Of a stretch of 64,000 nt of DNA, positions 10,530-20,269 are shown in pieces. The notes below the pieces were generated by a model. It made no database searches, was not told the DNA's origin, and saw nothing but the letters and a program-made list of their open reading frames with translations. Source of the stretch: Sepiola atlantica (lineage: Eukaryota > Mollusca > Cephalopoda > Sepiida > Sepiolidae); assembly GCA_963556195.1 (NCBI GenBank), contig OY744520.1, forward strand, positions 1,537,001 to 1,601,000, given 5' to 3'. Position numbers and translations under genes: made by a program. Position 1 is the stretch's first letter; every line of letters starts with the position of its first letter.

Positions 10530-11510
10530 GGTAAGTAGTATAAGTTTATCCAAATCTAAACTATGAAATTATCAAATAATTTTATAGCTTTTAGAGATTA
10601 CAATTTATGATTGTAGGACTTTGTGGGGGAGTTTGTGAGTACTAATCTAAATAAGTACATTTACCTAATCCATCCCACTACAGAAATATTAGACACGAGG
10701 TCAGGTTGGTGTAACAGAAACCCAGCTCCCCCTTTTGGCAGGAAGGCACTCTGGATGTTGGTATTCCCCAGTGTGCGTTTCATTTCCGGTAGACGTAGAT
10801 AGTTCAAGGTTGTAACGTTCGTTTAAACTCCTTTCATATATCCCTTTCATTTGAAAATATATGCTGTTCAAAAAGCGATGTCATTTAGTATCCCCCCCCC
10901 GTTTATTTTTCATTTTGAAATATTTCATTGCTAAAATGTAAACAAATTCCAATATAAAAAAATAATATAGTTTTGTTCACACTTTCTACTACGATACAAA
11001 TGTTCAAAAAAAATTTTTTATTAAAACCTAAACGATTTTTTCTACCATATATTCTTGCTAATAATAGACTATACCGAACGCGTTTGTTTTTAAAAAAAAG
11101 TGAAACCGAAAAACCGTGGTTTTATCTATCTATATAAAACTCAATGTGTGTGTGTATTCCCTATAGAAAAAAGGGTTATAGAATCTATATGAAACTTAAT
11201 TGTATACTTATGTAAAGTCAACCGGAGAGTAGAATGGAAGTATCACTGAATCTCTAAGTGCATCCTTAAGGAACTATGGTGAAGATTTCGTTGGGTTGGG
11301 GGGCGATTTTTTCAGCAAAAATTTGGAAAGAAAACATTGTCATTTCAATGTATTCGTTCCACTCGGAATTTTTTCTCAAAATTATTTAACGTTTCTTAAG
11401 CTTCTCTTCGAACTAGGGAGGGAGGGGGCAAGAAACTTTGAAAGGGTGGTTTTAGATGTGCTCTGGAAGCATCCTTAATTATATTTGAGTGGTTTCAGTA
11501 GCGCTCTAAA
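10530..11510. other. AT-rich spacer, no gene
   Basis: C run at 10893-10900; short GT repeat near 11145. No recognisable frame or second copy. Confidence 0.3.
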
Positions 11511-11511
11511 C

Positions 11512-11695
11512 GGGAGCAATGAATGTAAGATTACAGTTTTACATTTGGTAAGTAGTATATAGTAACGCAATAGTGCTCAATATCCTAGATAGAACAGGTG
11601 TATTTAAATGCTGCATTTCCCAGGAGAAAGAACCTCTCTGTCTTTTGTTAACTCGGTGTTGCCCGGGAGCCATAATAGTAATGATACAGTATTAA
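11512..11695. repeat. dispersed repeat, copy 2
   Basis: Second copy of the repeat at 9398-9545, in the same orientation. It carries an extra segment containing CAATATCCTAGATAGA. Pieces of that segment recur at 11720-11790, suggesting local tandem growth. Confidence 0.7.
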
Positions 11696-12404
11696 TAAGT
11701 TTATCCAAAGTGTTCAATATCATAGAGCAAGTGTATTTACTCGGCGTTAGCTAGGAGCCATCAATATCCTAGATAGAGCAATTCTACATATTTATTGCCT
11801 ATACCCGTCCTGTGCTACTAGTAATCTATATAATAAGAATGGACACCTATAATTCTGTTTAGGAAAACTACAGAACAGATATTTATGAAATTTGGAAGAT
11901 ATGTAGTTGACATAAACTGAGTCTAATAGGCTGTGTTTTAGTTATTTGTTAGGGGAGCAAAGGGAGCGGCACCTCACCTTTTAAAATAGACACATGAAAG
12001 CTGGGTTTTAATTAAATTTAGAACACAGATAGATGTCATAGGGAGTGTAATAAGATGTGCTTTATTTATTCTTGAAGGAAGCAAATAGGCCATTAAAATA
12101 GACTTATGCTTTTAAAAACTACTGGTCAGTTTTTAATTAAATTTGGGGACATAGATCTCTGGCATGAAGCAGATGTAATACATTATTTATCATTTTCATG
12201 ACAAAACGGCTTAACTGGCTGCAAAGTCGAGAGGGAAATAACATACCTACATCCCCTCTTCGTTTTCATCTGAAAATAATATTGTGGGGTCTGTATTCGT
12301 GCAGGACATCTGTAAATAAGGTAGCCAAACAATCCCAAGCCATACACTTTTAACCATTTTTATTTTCTGTACCCCACCCCACTCGCTTATATTTATAATG
12401 TTGT
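11696..12404. other. no gene; partial repeat pieces
   Basis: 11700-11790 repeats short pieces of the preceding repeat (ATCAATATCCTAGATAGAGC). 11820-12180 has paired phrases such as 'cagatatttatgaaattt' and looks like an old dispersed element. No coding frame. Confidence 0.35.
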
Positions 12405-12560
12405 ATAGATCCCCATAACCATATATTAGCCAGAGTACTTGGATGAGCATTTTTCAAAGTTGGTACAACATTATTGTGGGGTTTACGTTAACACTTGACA
12501 TCCATAAAAAGGAATTGCGATGGTTTTCTTTATTTTATTTGATTCATAACTAAGAATAAA
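12405..12560. repeat. dispersed repeat family R, copy 1
   Basis: Contains CCCCATAACC, TTAGCCAGAGTACTTGGAT, CATCCATA and a 3' run ending TTTATTTTATTTGATT. Related copies lie at 31525-31640 and 55325-55530. An A/T-rich end that varies between copies suggests a retroposed or MITE origin. Confidence 0.6.
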
Positions 12561-13135
12561 CAAGGATAAATTGACTCCAGTATGCCCTATCAAGATAATG
12601 ACCTAAAAATAAATTTATCTTCTTTTAAAAAAAAAAATCTACCTCTAACAAAAACAGGGCCCCGTATTCATAAAATGAATCTGATTCCTATGATCTGTTA
12701 GGAAATTACATGCTCAATATAATATGTGCTAATACGCGGCTTTGCTAAGATGTTGTTTTTTTTCTGGGGAGGGGTAATTTTCTTTATGTAATAAGTATCA
12801 AACTGACAAATTTAACTCCCCTTTATCGTCGAAATTCATCAATCTGTTTGTCATAGGTGTGTAACTAGGTCAGCTAGTATCTAAAACGATAGATAGGTGT
12901 TTCTTCCTTAAAGTAGAATTTGTGAATGTAAGAGTTGTTAATATTTTCCAATGGTCTTATTTGTGTAACTTTTTTAGATAAGTAATAATTTTTCAGACTA
13001 AGAATCAGTTTCTTCTATTTGTGTATCCATAAATGTTTTAGTTATTAAAACCATTTAACATTCAGGTTGAAAATTTTCTGAATAAGTTAAACATTATTTT
13101 ATTGGAGTAAATTCTTATATAGAACATTTAGAAGC
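12561..13135. other. AT-rich spacer, no gene
   Basis: I see no frame, repeat copy or RNA motif in this stretch. Confidence 0.35.
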
Positions 13136-13327
13136 TTGTCTTAGCCCACATTTATCAAAAGAAGTTGAATCCATCCTTGAGAAACAAAATAAATATATAT
13201 ATACCTTCCTTCTCCACTCCCTATATACCTTCCGTGGCAAATCATACAATTTCCCCTTCTCTCTCTATATATATTGCTCTCTTTCACCCTAACTGTATTG
13301 CTTTCTATTAAAAATAGTGCAATCTCC

Positions 13328-13332
13328 CCCAA

Positions 13333-13420
<88 letters not shown>
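13328..13420. repeat. compound (CT)n(TA)n microsatellite
   Basis: A (CT)n tract of about 45 bp runs directly into (TA)n of about 45 bp. The same compound tract occurs at 35237-35311, because both lie inside copies of one dispersed element. Confidence 0.95.
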
Positions 13421-13423
<3 letters not shown>

Positions 13424-13660
13424 TATGTTGTCACTCTCTTCCCCCTCAATATACGTCTTAAATAGTTAATTTCCGCCTCTCTCAAGATATGTATTAAATA
13501 TGTTGTCGCTCTCTCTATATGTGTATTGAATAGTGAGTGTGAATTTCTCTTTTTTTCATTTTCAAAAATGTAATCACCTCGCTTGGATGCTTGAAAAGGT
13601 CATAGAGTCGAAATAAATTATTGCACCAGTGATTATGTGATTCCGTGTTACTTAATTTTT
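13421..13660 (+). repeat. dispersed element family T, copy 1 (hammerhead-like core)
   Basis: About 230 bp after the microsatellite match 35312-35550 and, inverted, 34765-35000. The 3' part reads GGATGC, then TTGAAAA, a stem (GGTC/GTC), GAAA, ATAAATTAT, then U and GCACC. It has the order of hammerhead parts but a divergent core in place of CUGANGA. A source of small RNA is possible only by analogy. Confidence 0.5.
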
Positions 13661-13734
13661 TTCTTGCTCTGTGTATTACATTGAGCTTTCATACCCGGAT
13701 TTCGTTCTGGAATTTATTTCACTCGAACACACAC

Positions 13735-13765
13735 ACTATATATATACATATATATATATATAATC
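13735..13765. repeat. interrupted (TA)n microsatellite
   Basis: Alternating TA interrupted by a CA-containing step. Confidence 0.8.
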
Positions 13766-13892
13766 TTGGGACTTATTTTAATATTGTTTCCATTTGTTTG
13801 GCATGTCATAGTGGAAAGATAAGGTTTCTGAATTTTGTTTTTTGTTTTAGACAATTCAGTTATATATATATATATATTAGAAAAGAGGGTAG

Positions 13893-13926
13893 TGCAGTTC
13901 CAACAGGAGAAACGTATATATGTAAA
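13893..13926 (+). ncRNA. decayed hammerhead ribozyme 3' half
   Basis: TTCC-AACA-GGA can form stem II, followed by GAAACGT, A and TATATGT. This is the order GAA, minimal stem III (ACGU), cleavage base and stem I strand. No CUGANGA precedes it. The complementary partner (ACATAT then CTGATGA) lies on the opposite strand at 14001-14030. Confidence 0.35.
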
Positions 13927-14000
13927 AAAAAAGTAAGGCTACTAACATTTTTTTCAATTTTTATTTATTTTGTTATTTTATCATTTTATAATTTTATATA

Positions 14001-14030
14001 TAGCGGTGGTCCGCTATCATCAGATATGTA
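14001..14030 (-). ncRNA. decayed hammerhead ribozyme 5' half
   Basis: Minus strand: ACATAT, CTGATGA, then a perfect 6-bp stem II (TAGCGG/CCGCTA, loop ACCA). The GAAA that should follow is replaced by a TA run. It is probably the other arm of an inverted pair with 13893-13926. Confidence 0.45.
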
Positions 14031-14049
14031 AATCCATTTGATTTTGATA

Positions 14050-14545
14050 TTCTTTTTTTACCCTAAGAGGGAGAGACTGGTGGATAGTGCACTAGCTCAG
14101 ATGTGACAACAATACTCCATGCATGGGTGGATGGTGGCTTTGTAGAGATATAGGATACTGTCAGTTGTGAGAAGCTTTCTTGGCAATGTCTTCTATGTAT
14201 TTGTTCCAATTCATGTTACTTGTGAATGTTAGGCCGAGGGATTTGAACGTTGGACTCTCAGGTAGGGTGTTATTTGTCATAGCAATCGGTGTTTAAAGAG
14301 GCTTCCTGTAGTTGTTGAAGAAAAGGAGCCTTGCCTTAGCAACATTAAATGTTACAATCCATTTATGACCCCATTCCAGTACAGACTGGAGGTCAATTTC
14401 TAAAGTTTCAGCCATTGCCACGGATATGTGCACGTCTGTTTTACCCACATGACGAGAGTAGAAAAACGTGATGTTGTCAGCCAATATACCCACCTCAGAC
14501 ACAATGTCAGAATGCTTGCTGCCTCTGTGCAATAGCAACTGCACA
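14050..14545 (-). pseudogene. LINE reverse transcriptase fragment
   Basis: Minus-strand frames give L-A-D-N-I-T-F (the altered Y/F-A-D-D catalytic box), then L-E-I-D-L-Q-S-V-L-E-W-G-H-K-W. They continue with N-V-A-K-A-R-L-L-F-F-N, F-K-S-L-G-L-T-F-T, W-N-K-Y-I-E-D-I-A-K-K-A, and S-I-L-Y-L-Y-K-A-T-I-H-P-C-M-E-Y-C-C-H-I. This is the order palm domain to thumb in Jockey-type non-LTR reverse transcriptases. The second catalytic Asp is Asn, and stops and frame changes occur after about 14290. It is probably the same LINE family as the tails at 33273 and 21915. Confidence 0.8.
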
Positions 14546-14559
14546 TATTGAGATGAACC

Positions 14560-15479
14560 ATTGTGGAGAGTGTGGCTTGCTGTAGAATTTTAACATGGGG
14601 ACATATGCTTCAATGCCTGCTTTGACCCATTCGGTTAACGTGCTGTTTAAAATACAAACCAAAGCAAAAGTTATCTAGTTTTAAAAAGTGTAAAAAAATT
14701 TTTTTTAATTTTATCAGAGAGGGAAATGTTTTTTGAATCAGGAGAATGCATTGTTGTGTTCATATGTGTGTATATGGATGATTTTTTTTTTAAATAAAAT
14801 ATAAGAACAAGATAGATTGTAAAAACACGAAAAAAATAAATGTTTCTCCAAAAGTCTGAAATAACCCCCACCTCTCGAGCCCAGATTCTTTAAAAATGTG
14901 GCAACTGATTGAAACGAAGAAGACAACTTTTTTTTCATGATGTGGGGCTTCATTAGACACACAAAACAAACAAATAAATGAATTTTTTCTCTAGTTTTTA
15001 CTTTTTGTGCGATGGTACAAAGACTGGCTCCTGCTGATTTTTTCATGTTGACAGTAAAACCAGCTGTGCCGACATGCCTAAATTACCCCAAGAAATAAGT
15101 AGCACCGATTGTTTATACCGATGTGCTGCCGCAGGCAATCTTGGCATGTCTGCTCAGCTGGCTTTACTATTTATCCCCATCATCACGAAAATATCAGCAA
15201 GAGTCAGCCATCGGACCGAAAAAAATGTTTGGTGGAATCTTTGATGGAGGCTGAAGGTTGGGATTCTTTAGCTCAGTTAACAAAAAGGAGGAGGAAAAAT
15301 ATCTCTTCAGATCACTATTTTATTTCATTGATTGTCTCCTCTTTAAAAAGATATCTATACAAGTAATATATGTCTCCATATTTCTGCATGACTATCTGAC
15401 TTTTAGACCCGCTCTGGGGGAGGGCGGATGCATGATTAGCTTGATAAGCACTGTCACAAACTATTGAATCAGCTATGCT
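14560..15479. other. no gene seen
   Basis: AT-rich. The phrase around 15045-15075 (CAGCTGTGCCGACATGCC) is echoed inverted at 15140-15165 (GGCATGTCTGCTCAGCTGG), giving a loose hairpin. No coding motif. Confidence 0.3.
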
Positions 15480-15560
15480 GAGTTCAATCTTAGGTATAAG
15501 TGAACTAGCAACTTGTGTTCAATTAATCCTTTACAATTAATCGTTTACAATAGGTATTGC
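15480..15560. repeat. SINE body fragment (family A)
   Basis: Contains AACTTGTGTTCAATTAAT, CGTTTACAATAGG and GTATTGCAT, shared with 20125-20260 and with the better SINE at 31083-31310. The tRNA-like head is missing. Confidence 0.5.
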
Positions 15561-15561
15561 A

Positions 15562-15690
15562 TCCAACGATGAGGCCCCAATTTGGGAGTAGAATAAGCCT
15601 TTAGTTATCACTTCTTCTTAGTTTACTCTAGCACGGAGTGGTAGTACCTGTCATGATCCCATCTAATGGTTAAAAAGAATCTGCCGTTAA
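15562..15690. repeat. dispersed repeat family B, copy 1
   Basis: Contains GATGAGGCCCCAATTTGGGA and a 3' segment with CGGAGTGGTAGTACCTGTCA. Copies lie at 17635-17765 and 32385-32530. In this copy it directly follows a SINE body fragment. At 32385 it precedes one. Confidence 0.6.
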
Positions 15691-15804
15691 CGATTGGTTT
15701 ACAACAGAGACAACTACATAATAAATGAAACTATAAACAAAGTATATACAAAACATATTTACAGTAGAATTTTGTATATTCAGACTACTGTTCTCATCTG
15801 GGTG

Positions 15805-15857
15805 TTTTTATCGCATACGTTTCGGCCAATGTAACTTCCGACCTTCTTCAGGTGTAC
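15805..15857 (-). ncRNA. hammerhead-like motif in Penelope left terminal repeat
   Basis: Minus strand: CTGAAGA, GGTCGG ... TGGCC as stem II, GAA, ACGT as a 4-nt palindromic stem III, then A as the cleavage base. Stem I is weak (CAC against TGC). The core nucleotides are intact. Confidence 0.6.
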
Positions 15858-15899
15858 CTTGTCGAACTCGGGAATCTTTCTGTCGAACTCGGGAATCTG

Positions 15900-16566
15900 G
15901 ACGGAATTTTTTAATGTAAAGAAAGAAATTGTCCGGTGCCTACAACATCAAGCAAAGACAATATGTAGTAATGATACATATCAAGAGGAAATGGATAGTT
16001 TAAGAGAAACCCTCCACCGAAACAACTATCCAGAAAGCATAACATCAGCTCCAACAAATCTACACACAACACCAAAGGACACCACATGAGAACTCACCAC
16101 AGTTTGTATACTATAGATGAGGGGCTTGTCGGAAAAAATCCAAAGAATATGAAATCCATATGACATGAGGATAGTATTCAGAAGCGACTCAACTTTCCGA
16201 AAGCGTCTTGTGAGAGTCAAACCCCCTACGGAAAAAGTCATGACTAAGAACTGTGTGTATGCGATTCTATGTAAGTGTGGAAAAGTATACAAAGGTGAGA
16301 CATGTCGTCCACTAAAGGTAAGGCTAGAAGAACACTGGAGAACCGTAATACATGGAGAAATCGAAAATTATGGTATGGCTAACCACACATGGAAGGAAAA
16401 GGGAAACCATCTACTCTTATGGGATGAAGTAAAAATTATAGATAGAGAAGAACGGTTGAGAGTAAGACGACTCAAAGAAGCAGCACATATGTTAGGCGAC
16501 AATGACTTACTAAAAAGACCTTGTATAGAATTCAATGCAATATGGGGAACCTATAATTATAAATAA
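15900..16566 (+). pseudogene. Penelope reverse transcriptase end and GIY-YIG endonuclease
   Basis: An upstream frame to about 16089 contains E-I-V-R-C-L-Q-H-Q-A-K-T-I, typical of the linker after the Penelope reverse transcriptase. After a frame change and two stops (16115-16165) the second frame reads R-I-V-F-R-S-D-S-T-F-R-K, then C-V-Y-A-I-L-C-K-C-G-K-V-Y-K-G-E-T. The latter is the GIY-YIG signature, with V-Y and V-Y-K-G in its two halves. Then come R-P-L-K-V-R-L-E-E-H and later W-D-E-V-K-I-I-D-R-E-E. This endonuclease makes the nick for target-primed insertion. The domain itself is open for 133 codons, but the rest is lost. Confidence 0.85.
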
Positions 16567-16635
16567 TAGATAAGTAGTGATTTATAGTGATAAGTAGTTA
16601 GATCAAAAACAAGAAGGCTCCAAAAATTCATACTA

Positions 16636-16722
16636 GAATTTGCCATGGCGCAGTGGATATAGTGCTAAGTAAAATTCAGTTCTAAGTGACAGTCATCTGA
16701 AGGTTCAATCCTCAGTGTGGCA
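16636..16722 (+). repeat. tRNA-like segment
   Basis: TGGCGCAGTGGATATAGTGC fits box A and AAGGTTCAATCCTCAG fits box B, about 55 nt apart. The acceptor stem does not close, so it is a tRNA-derived sequence and not a functional tRNA gene. It sits about 70 bp upstream of the right Penelope terminal repeat. Confidence 0.6.
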
Positions 16723-16803
16723 GATGGAACGAGAGCATGCTACCTCCATGGATTTAATAAAGGGTTACTGAGTGCGACAGAAAGATTCCCGAGTTCGACA
16801 AGG

Positions 16804-16852
16804 TACACCTGAAGAAGGTCGGAGGTTACATCGGCCGAAATGTTGTTATAAA
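16804..16852 (+). ncRNA. hammerhead-like motif in Penelope right terminal repeat
   Basis: CTGAAGA at 16809-16815, stem II GGTCG/CGGCC, GAA at 16837-16839, stem III ATGT (one wobble pair), then T. Stem I can pair only about 3 bp (CAC with GTT/GTG). It is probably weakened compared with its family consensus. Confidence 0.55.
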
Positions 16853-16956
16853 AACACCCAAGATGAGAACAGTAGTCCGAATATACTAAATTCTACTAAT
16901 TATCAACCCTCATCTAAAAAAATCTGAAACACAATATATTTACAGCATAAATAAGA

Positions 16957-17052
16957 TATGATATTGAATGAGATATTATGATATTGAATGAGATATTATG
17001 ATATTGAATGAGATATTATGATATTGAATGAGATATTATGATATCGAATAAG
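16957..17052. repeat. 20-bp tandem repeat, about 4.5 copies
   Basis: Unit GATATTGAATGAGATATTAT repeated nearly perfectly, degrading at the 3' end to GATATCGAATAAG. Confidence 0.95.
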
Positions 17053-17084
17053 ATATGATATGGAAGCATAAAATCTGTTAATAA

Positions 17085-17178
17085 AATAACCTAAATTGAT
17101 ATTGCATAAAAGAAAACAACCAAGCCAAAAGGTATTGTTTCGGCATTAAATGATCCCAATAAGCTTGGTTAACTATAA
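17085..17178. repeat. SINE tail fragment (family A)
   Basis: Contains TTTCGGCATTAAATGATCCC, as in 20210-20235, 31262-31290 and 32600-32625. Confidence 0.4.
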
Positions 17179-17227
17179 AAGATAAACTAATCAATGAATT
17201 GTGTACAATGAGCATTTTTTATACTAA

Positions 17228-17470
17228 TGAGTCAAGGCCAAAAGCCACTCGATACTAAAGGTTAATGATATTGTCAATCGGATGATGAACAATACTATGA
17301 GAGGATTGAAAAAGGTGGATGGAATGGGCAAATTTTAATTACTTATGAGAACGTTTGACAATTGTTAAAATTCGTCTTCAAGACGAATATGTTGTAGTCA
17401 GCAGGGAAACAGTCCCATGGCATTGTGTTCTACAGATAGAAAGTTCTTTGAAAGATTGTATTTTGGCATT
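17228..17470 (-). pseudogene. LINE 3' end fragment
   Basis: Minus strand: decayed reverse transcriptase tail (17340-17470) followed by a 3' untranslated region. The latter has CAAAAGCCACTCG-type sequence near 17245-17262, which matches the region after the LINE stop codon at 33563-33720 and 21620-21760. Confidence 0.6.
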
Positions 17471-17634
17471 TTTGAATTTCAAAAACTCCGAAAGAGTTGG
17501 TGAGCAGTAAAATCAGACAAACTAGATGAAACCAAACTCTCGTCTTCCATAAAGCATGTCTTTAGAATGAGATTAAATGTTTCTTTGCTATTTTCGTCCA
17601 CCCGCTCCAAATGATAAAGTTTGGTGGTCCTGTG

Positions 17635-17765
17635 CCTGACCTTCAACTACATTCTGTGGAGTCACCTTTTAGTTACCATTACTTCCAGGTCCACTCCCAC
17701 CCGGAGTGGAAGTACCTGTCAAGGGTCCATTGATGGGTTAAATAGAATTTCTCGATAAAATGAAC
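17635..17765. repeat. dispersed repeat family B, copy 2
   Basis: Contains CACCCGGAGTGGAAGTACC followed by TGTCAAGGGTCC. It matches 15562-15690 and 32385-32530. Confidence 0.6.
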
Positions 17766-18480
17766 AATATTTATTGTTTTTAAACTACCAGTAAAGTTAA
17801 AATTTCTAGATCATAATAACATCAAAATATAATGTAAATTTATTTTACTTCTGTATAAAACAAACAAAAAAAATGCATAAATTCGTGAGCTAACATTTAA
17901 AAGAATGCAGTTGATTCAGAAAGTCCCTGAAAATGTTAAAAAATATAAAACATTTTTGTCAGGAACAATACTGACAAACATCATTGATAATTAAATTAAA
18001 AATAAAATATCATTTTTTTTATTAATTTAAAAAAAAAAAAATTTGAACATTTTGAAAGGATTCTGTGGAATTAAATTAGCTATAAATGAATTAGTGTATT
18101 TAAAGATTTTCATGGCTCTGTGCAAGAACACACTTTGGCATCAGTTCTTCTTTGATTTTGAGTTTTCATATCTGTGAATTGGTTGTAAAACAAAATTTCT
18201 CAAGATATAAAAGGATAATTTGGACGGAGATAGAAGGCAATAAAATCAAAGACTAATAAAATGATTCTTGGTTATTAATATTATTGAAACCGTTTGGCAG
18301 TTCAGTTGTCATTTTTTTCTTCAACTAACAAGACACTCCTTTTAGACTATGTGAAAGACATTGAAAATGTTTCAACATAAAAATGTAAGTATATATATAT
18401 ATATATATATATATAAACTTAACTACTTTAAAGAATTTTAAAATGTGTTTTATGAATTAAAATTAATTTTCTCATCTTTC
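17766..18480. other. AT-rich spacer, no gene
   Basis: Contains a (TA)n tract at 18390-18415. No coding motif or second copy noted. Confidence 0.35.
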
Positions 18481-18572
18481 TGCCAAGTTTTTCAGGATGT
18501 TCACACGTAATCATATAAAATAGTAGAATCCCATGTTTGAGAGGGATTTATTTGAGGTTTATTACGTGTGAT

Positions 18573-18786
18573 CCTATTTACTTGTCTCCCCATGAGGGCA
18601 GAGTTAGACACAAGGTCGGTTTTTAATTTGTGGAATCCAGCTTTTTAAAAATGAGCATTAGTGATTAGGACAATTTTTTTTAAATTGGCCCAGTTTAGAA
18701 AGATTTCTCCTTCACAGACCGAAGACAGAAATGATATGTAGTATCAGAACAAGTACTACACTTTGAATTATTTCTTTGCTAAAAAG
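18573..18786 (-). mobile_element. U2 snRNA-headed SINE, short subtype
   Basis: Minus strand starts with a decayed U2-like head (AAAGTGTAGTACTTGTTCTG), continues through GTCTTCGGTCTGTGAAGGAG and CTGGATT, and ends AACTCTGCCCTCATGGGGAG followed by ACAAGTAAATAGG. It aligns over its length with 31799-31999 and 44383-44580. Head more mutated than in the other copies. Confidence 0.7.
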
Positions 18787-19149
18787 TATATTTGGAGAAA
18801 TTAGGCACAAGGGTGTTGCTTTTTGTTAAAATTTTGTGTATAATAAAGGAAATTCTTGCCAATAACAGAAATGAAATGTTCCGTTATTAAATTGTGAACA
18901 TGTTTCCTTTTCTTTTTAATCATAATTAAACCTAAAACGTGTCTGATTAGTAAAATTTGTATTTTGTTGCTTTATCTTTTTTATAGATTTGTCTATATTT
19001 TTTTAGTAGCCTCATTTCATCGCTCTCTCTTCCCGTTGTCACCTTCTCACTGTTGCCTTCGGCGAAAGCTGTCTCTTCCCTACCACTCCTCTTCCGTTGT
19101 CTGAGGCAAAAGTAGGACATATTTCTAATAAAAGTACCACCTTTGTCTG
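18787..19149. other. no gene seen
   Basis: AT-rich to about 18990. After that a pyrimidine-rich stretch leads into the minisatellite. No recognisable feature. Confidence 0.35.
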
Positions 19150-19569
19150 CACCTACTATATACGTACCTATCTTCGCCCCTATGCACCTACAATGTACGT
19201 ACCTATCTTCACCCTAGTCCGCCTACAATGTACGTATCTATCTTTGCCCTGGTGCACCTACAATGTACGTACCTATCTCCGCCCTAGTCCACCTACAATG
19301 TACGTACCTATCTCCACCCTAGTCCACCTACAATGTACGTACCTGTCTCCGCCCAAGTGCACCTATAATGTACGTACCTGTCTCTGCCCAAGTGCGCCTA
19401 CAATGTACGTACCTATCTCCGCCCTAGTGCGCCTACAATGTACGCACATATCTTTGCTCCGGTGCGCCTACAATGTACGTACCTATCTTTGCCCTGATGA
19501 GCCTACAATGTACATACCTATCTCCACCCAGGTGCGCCTACAATGTACGTACCTATCACCACCCCAATG
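19150..19569. repeat. 35-bp minisatellite, 12 copies
   Basis: Twelve units of 35 bp with core CTACAATGTACGTACCTATC. 35 is not a multiple of three, and the + strand stays open across all twelve units in a 157-codon frame, so the predicted peptide repeats every 105 bp. The openness is explained by the absence of stop triplets in the unit, not by evident protein selection. Confidence 0.95.
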
Positions 19570-20124
19570 AGATATTATTCTTTGTTGAATAAGATGTACA
19601 ATATAGTTAAGTTCGTAAAACAAATCGTAAAAAAAATCAAACACGTTTGTTTCTTAATGTTTAGGTAACTAAATGGTTTTTATTTCTTTTTCAAACAAAT
19701 ATCTTTAATTTAAGCCCAGGGAAACCCTTGTAGGACCTGACAGTTGGGCAAATGGTTTTATTTATTTCGGAGATGAGCATCACAATGTTTACGATGCCAA
19801 CAACAGAGTAGCGACGTCATGGTGTCGACTGATATGATTGGGGCCTGAACGGAGTCCAAGTGACTGCAATCACCTACTGCAATCTCCTGGAACGTTGACA
19901 AGATGGCATACCACTATTACTTCTCAGGACTCTCGTAGTCATGCAAGACAAGGTTCTTTTCTATTCCTAGTCTCTTATCAAGGTTGCAGAGTCAAAAAAT
20001 ATATGGTCCTACCATTCCAAAATTTCTGACTCTGATTCGTTATTTTAAAGTCTTTTAATATTCAGTAATAATTAGTCATATATTTTTAGAATTCCCCCAA
20101 AGTTAATATTCACCCTGTTTGGTA
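19570..20124. other. no gene seen
   Basis: Mixed-composition spacer. 19780-19960 is less AT-rich, but its frames have no motif that I recognise. Confidence 0.3.
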
Positions 20125-20265
20125 GGTATGAAACTACAATTTATCCCCAGCTATAGATAAAATAACAGCTTGTATTCAATTAATTGTATAACATGTATTG
20201 TTTACAATGGGTATTATATTTCGACATTAAGTAACCAAAAAGGTTTAGTTTGCGTAAACACAGAC
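20125..20265 (+). repeat. SINE body fragment (family A)
   Basis: Contains TGTATTCAATTAATTGT, TTGTTTACAATGGGTATT and GACATTAAGTAACC, matching 31205-31300. Head missing. Confidence 0.55.
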
Positions 20266-20269
20266 AAAC

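Larger units (their letters stand above)
15772..16900 (+). mobile_element. Penelope-like element, 5'-truncated, with inverted terminal repeats
   Basis: Two inverted copies of a roughly 115-bp terminal segment bound this element: 15772-15895 on the minus strand and 16785-16900 on the plus strand. Each carries a hammerhead-like core and the phrase GAGAACAGTAGTC. Between them lie remnants of the end of the reverse transcriptase and a GIY-YIG endonuclease domain, which together identify a Penelope-like retroelement. A tRNA-like segment (16636-16722) lies between the endonuclease and the right terminal repeat. Penelope elements are known to carry terminal repeats in either orientation and to contain hammerhead motifs. 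Confidence 0.85.

Noticed and set aside
13274..13465. Open frames rich in I-Y-I-Y repeats at many places (for example 13274-13465, 28700-28921, 38457-38645, 39436-39750)
   Set aside because: They are translations of (TA)n tracts, which lack stops in that frame. No flanking protein motif supports any of them.
16636..16722. Functional tRNA genes at the several box A/box B sites
   Set aside because: In no case does an acceptor stem close or a cloverleaf form with a clear anticodon. They are tRNA-derived parts of SINE-like or ribozyme elements.
19097..19570. 157-codon ORF as a repeat protein gene
   Set aside because: The frame is open because the 35-bp unit contains no stop triplet in any phase of that strand. 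There is no promoter, splice or homology evidence.
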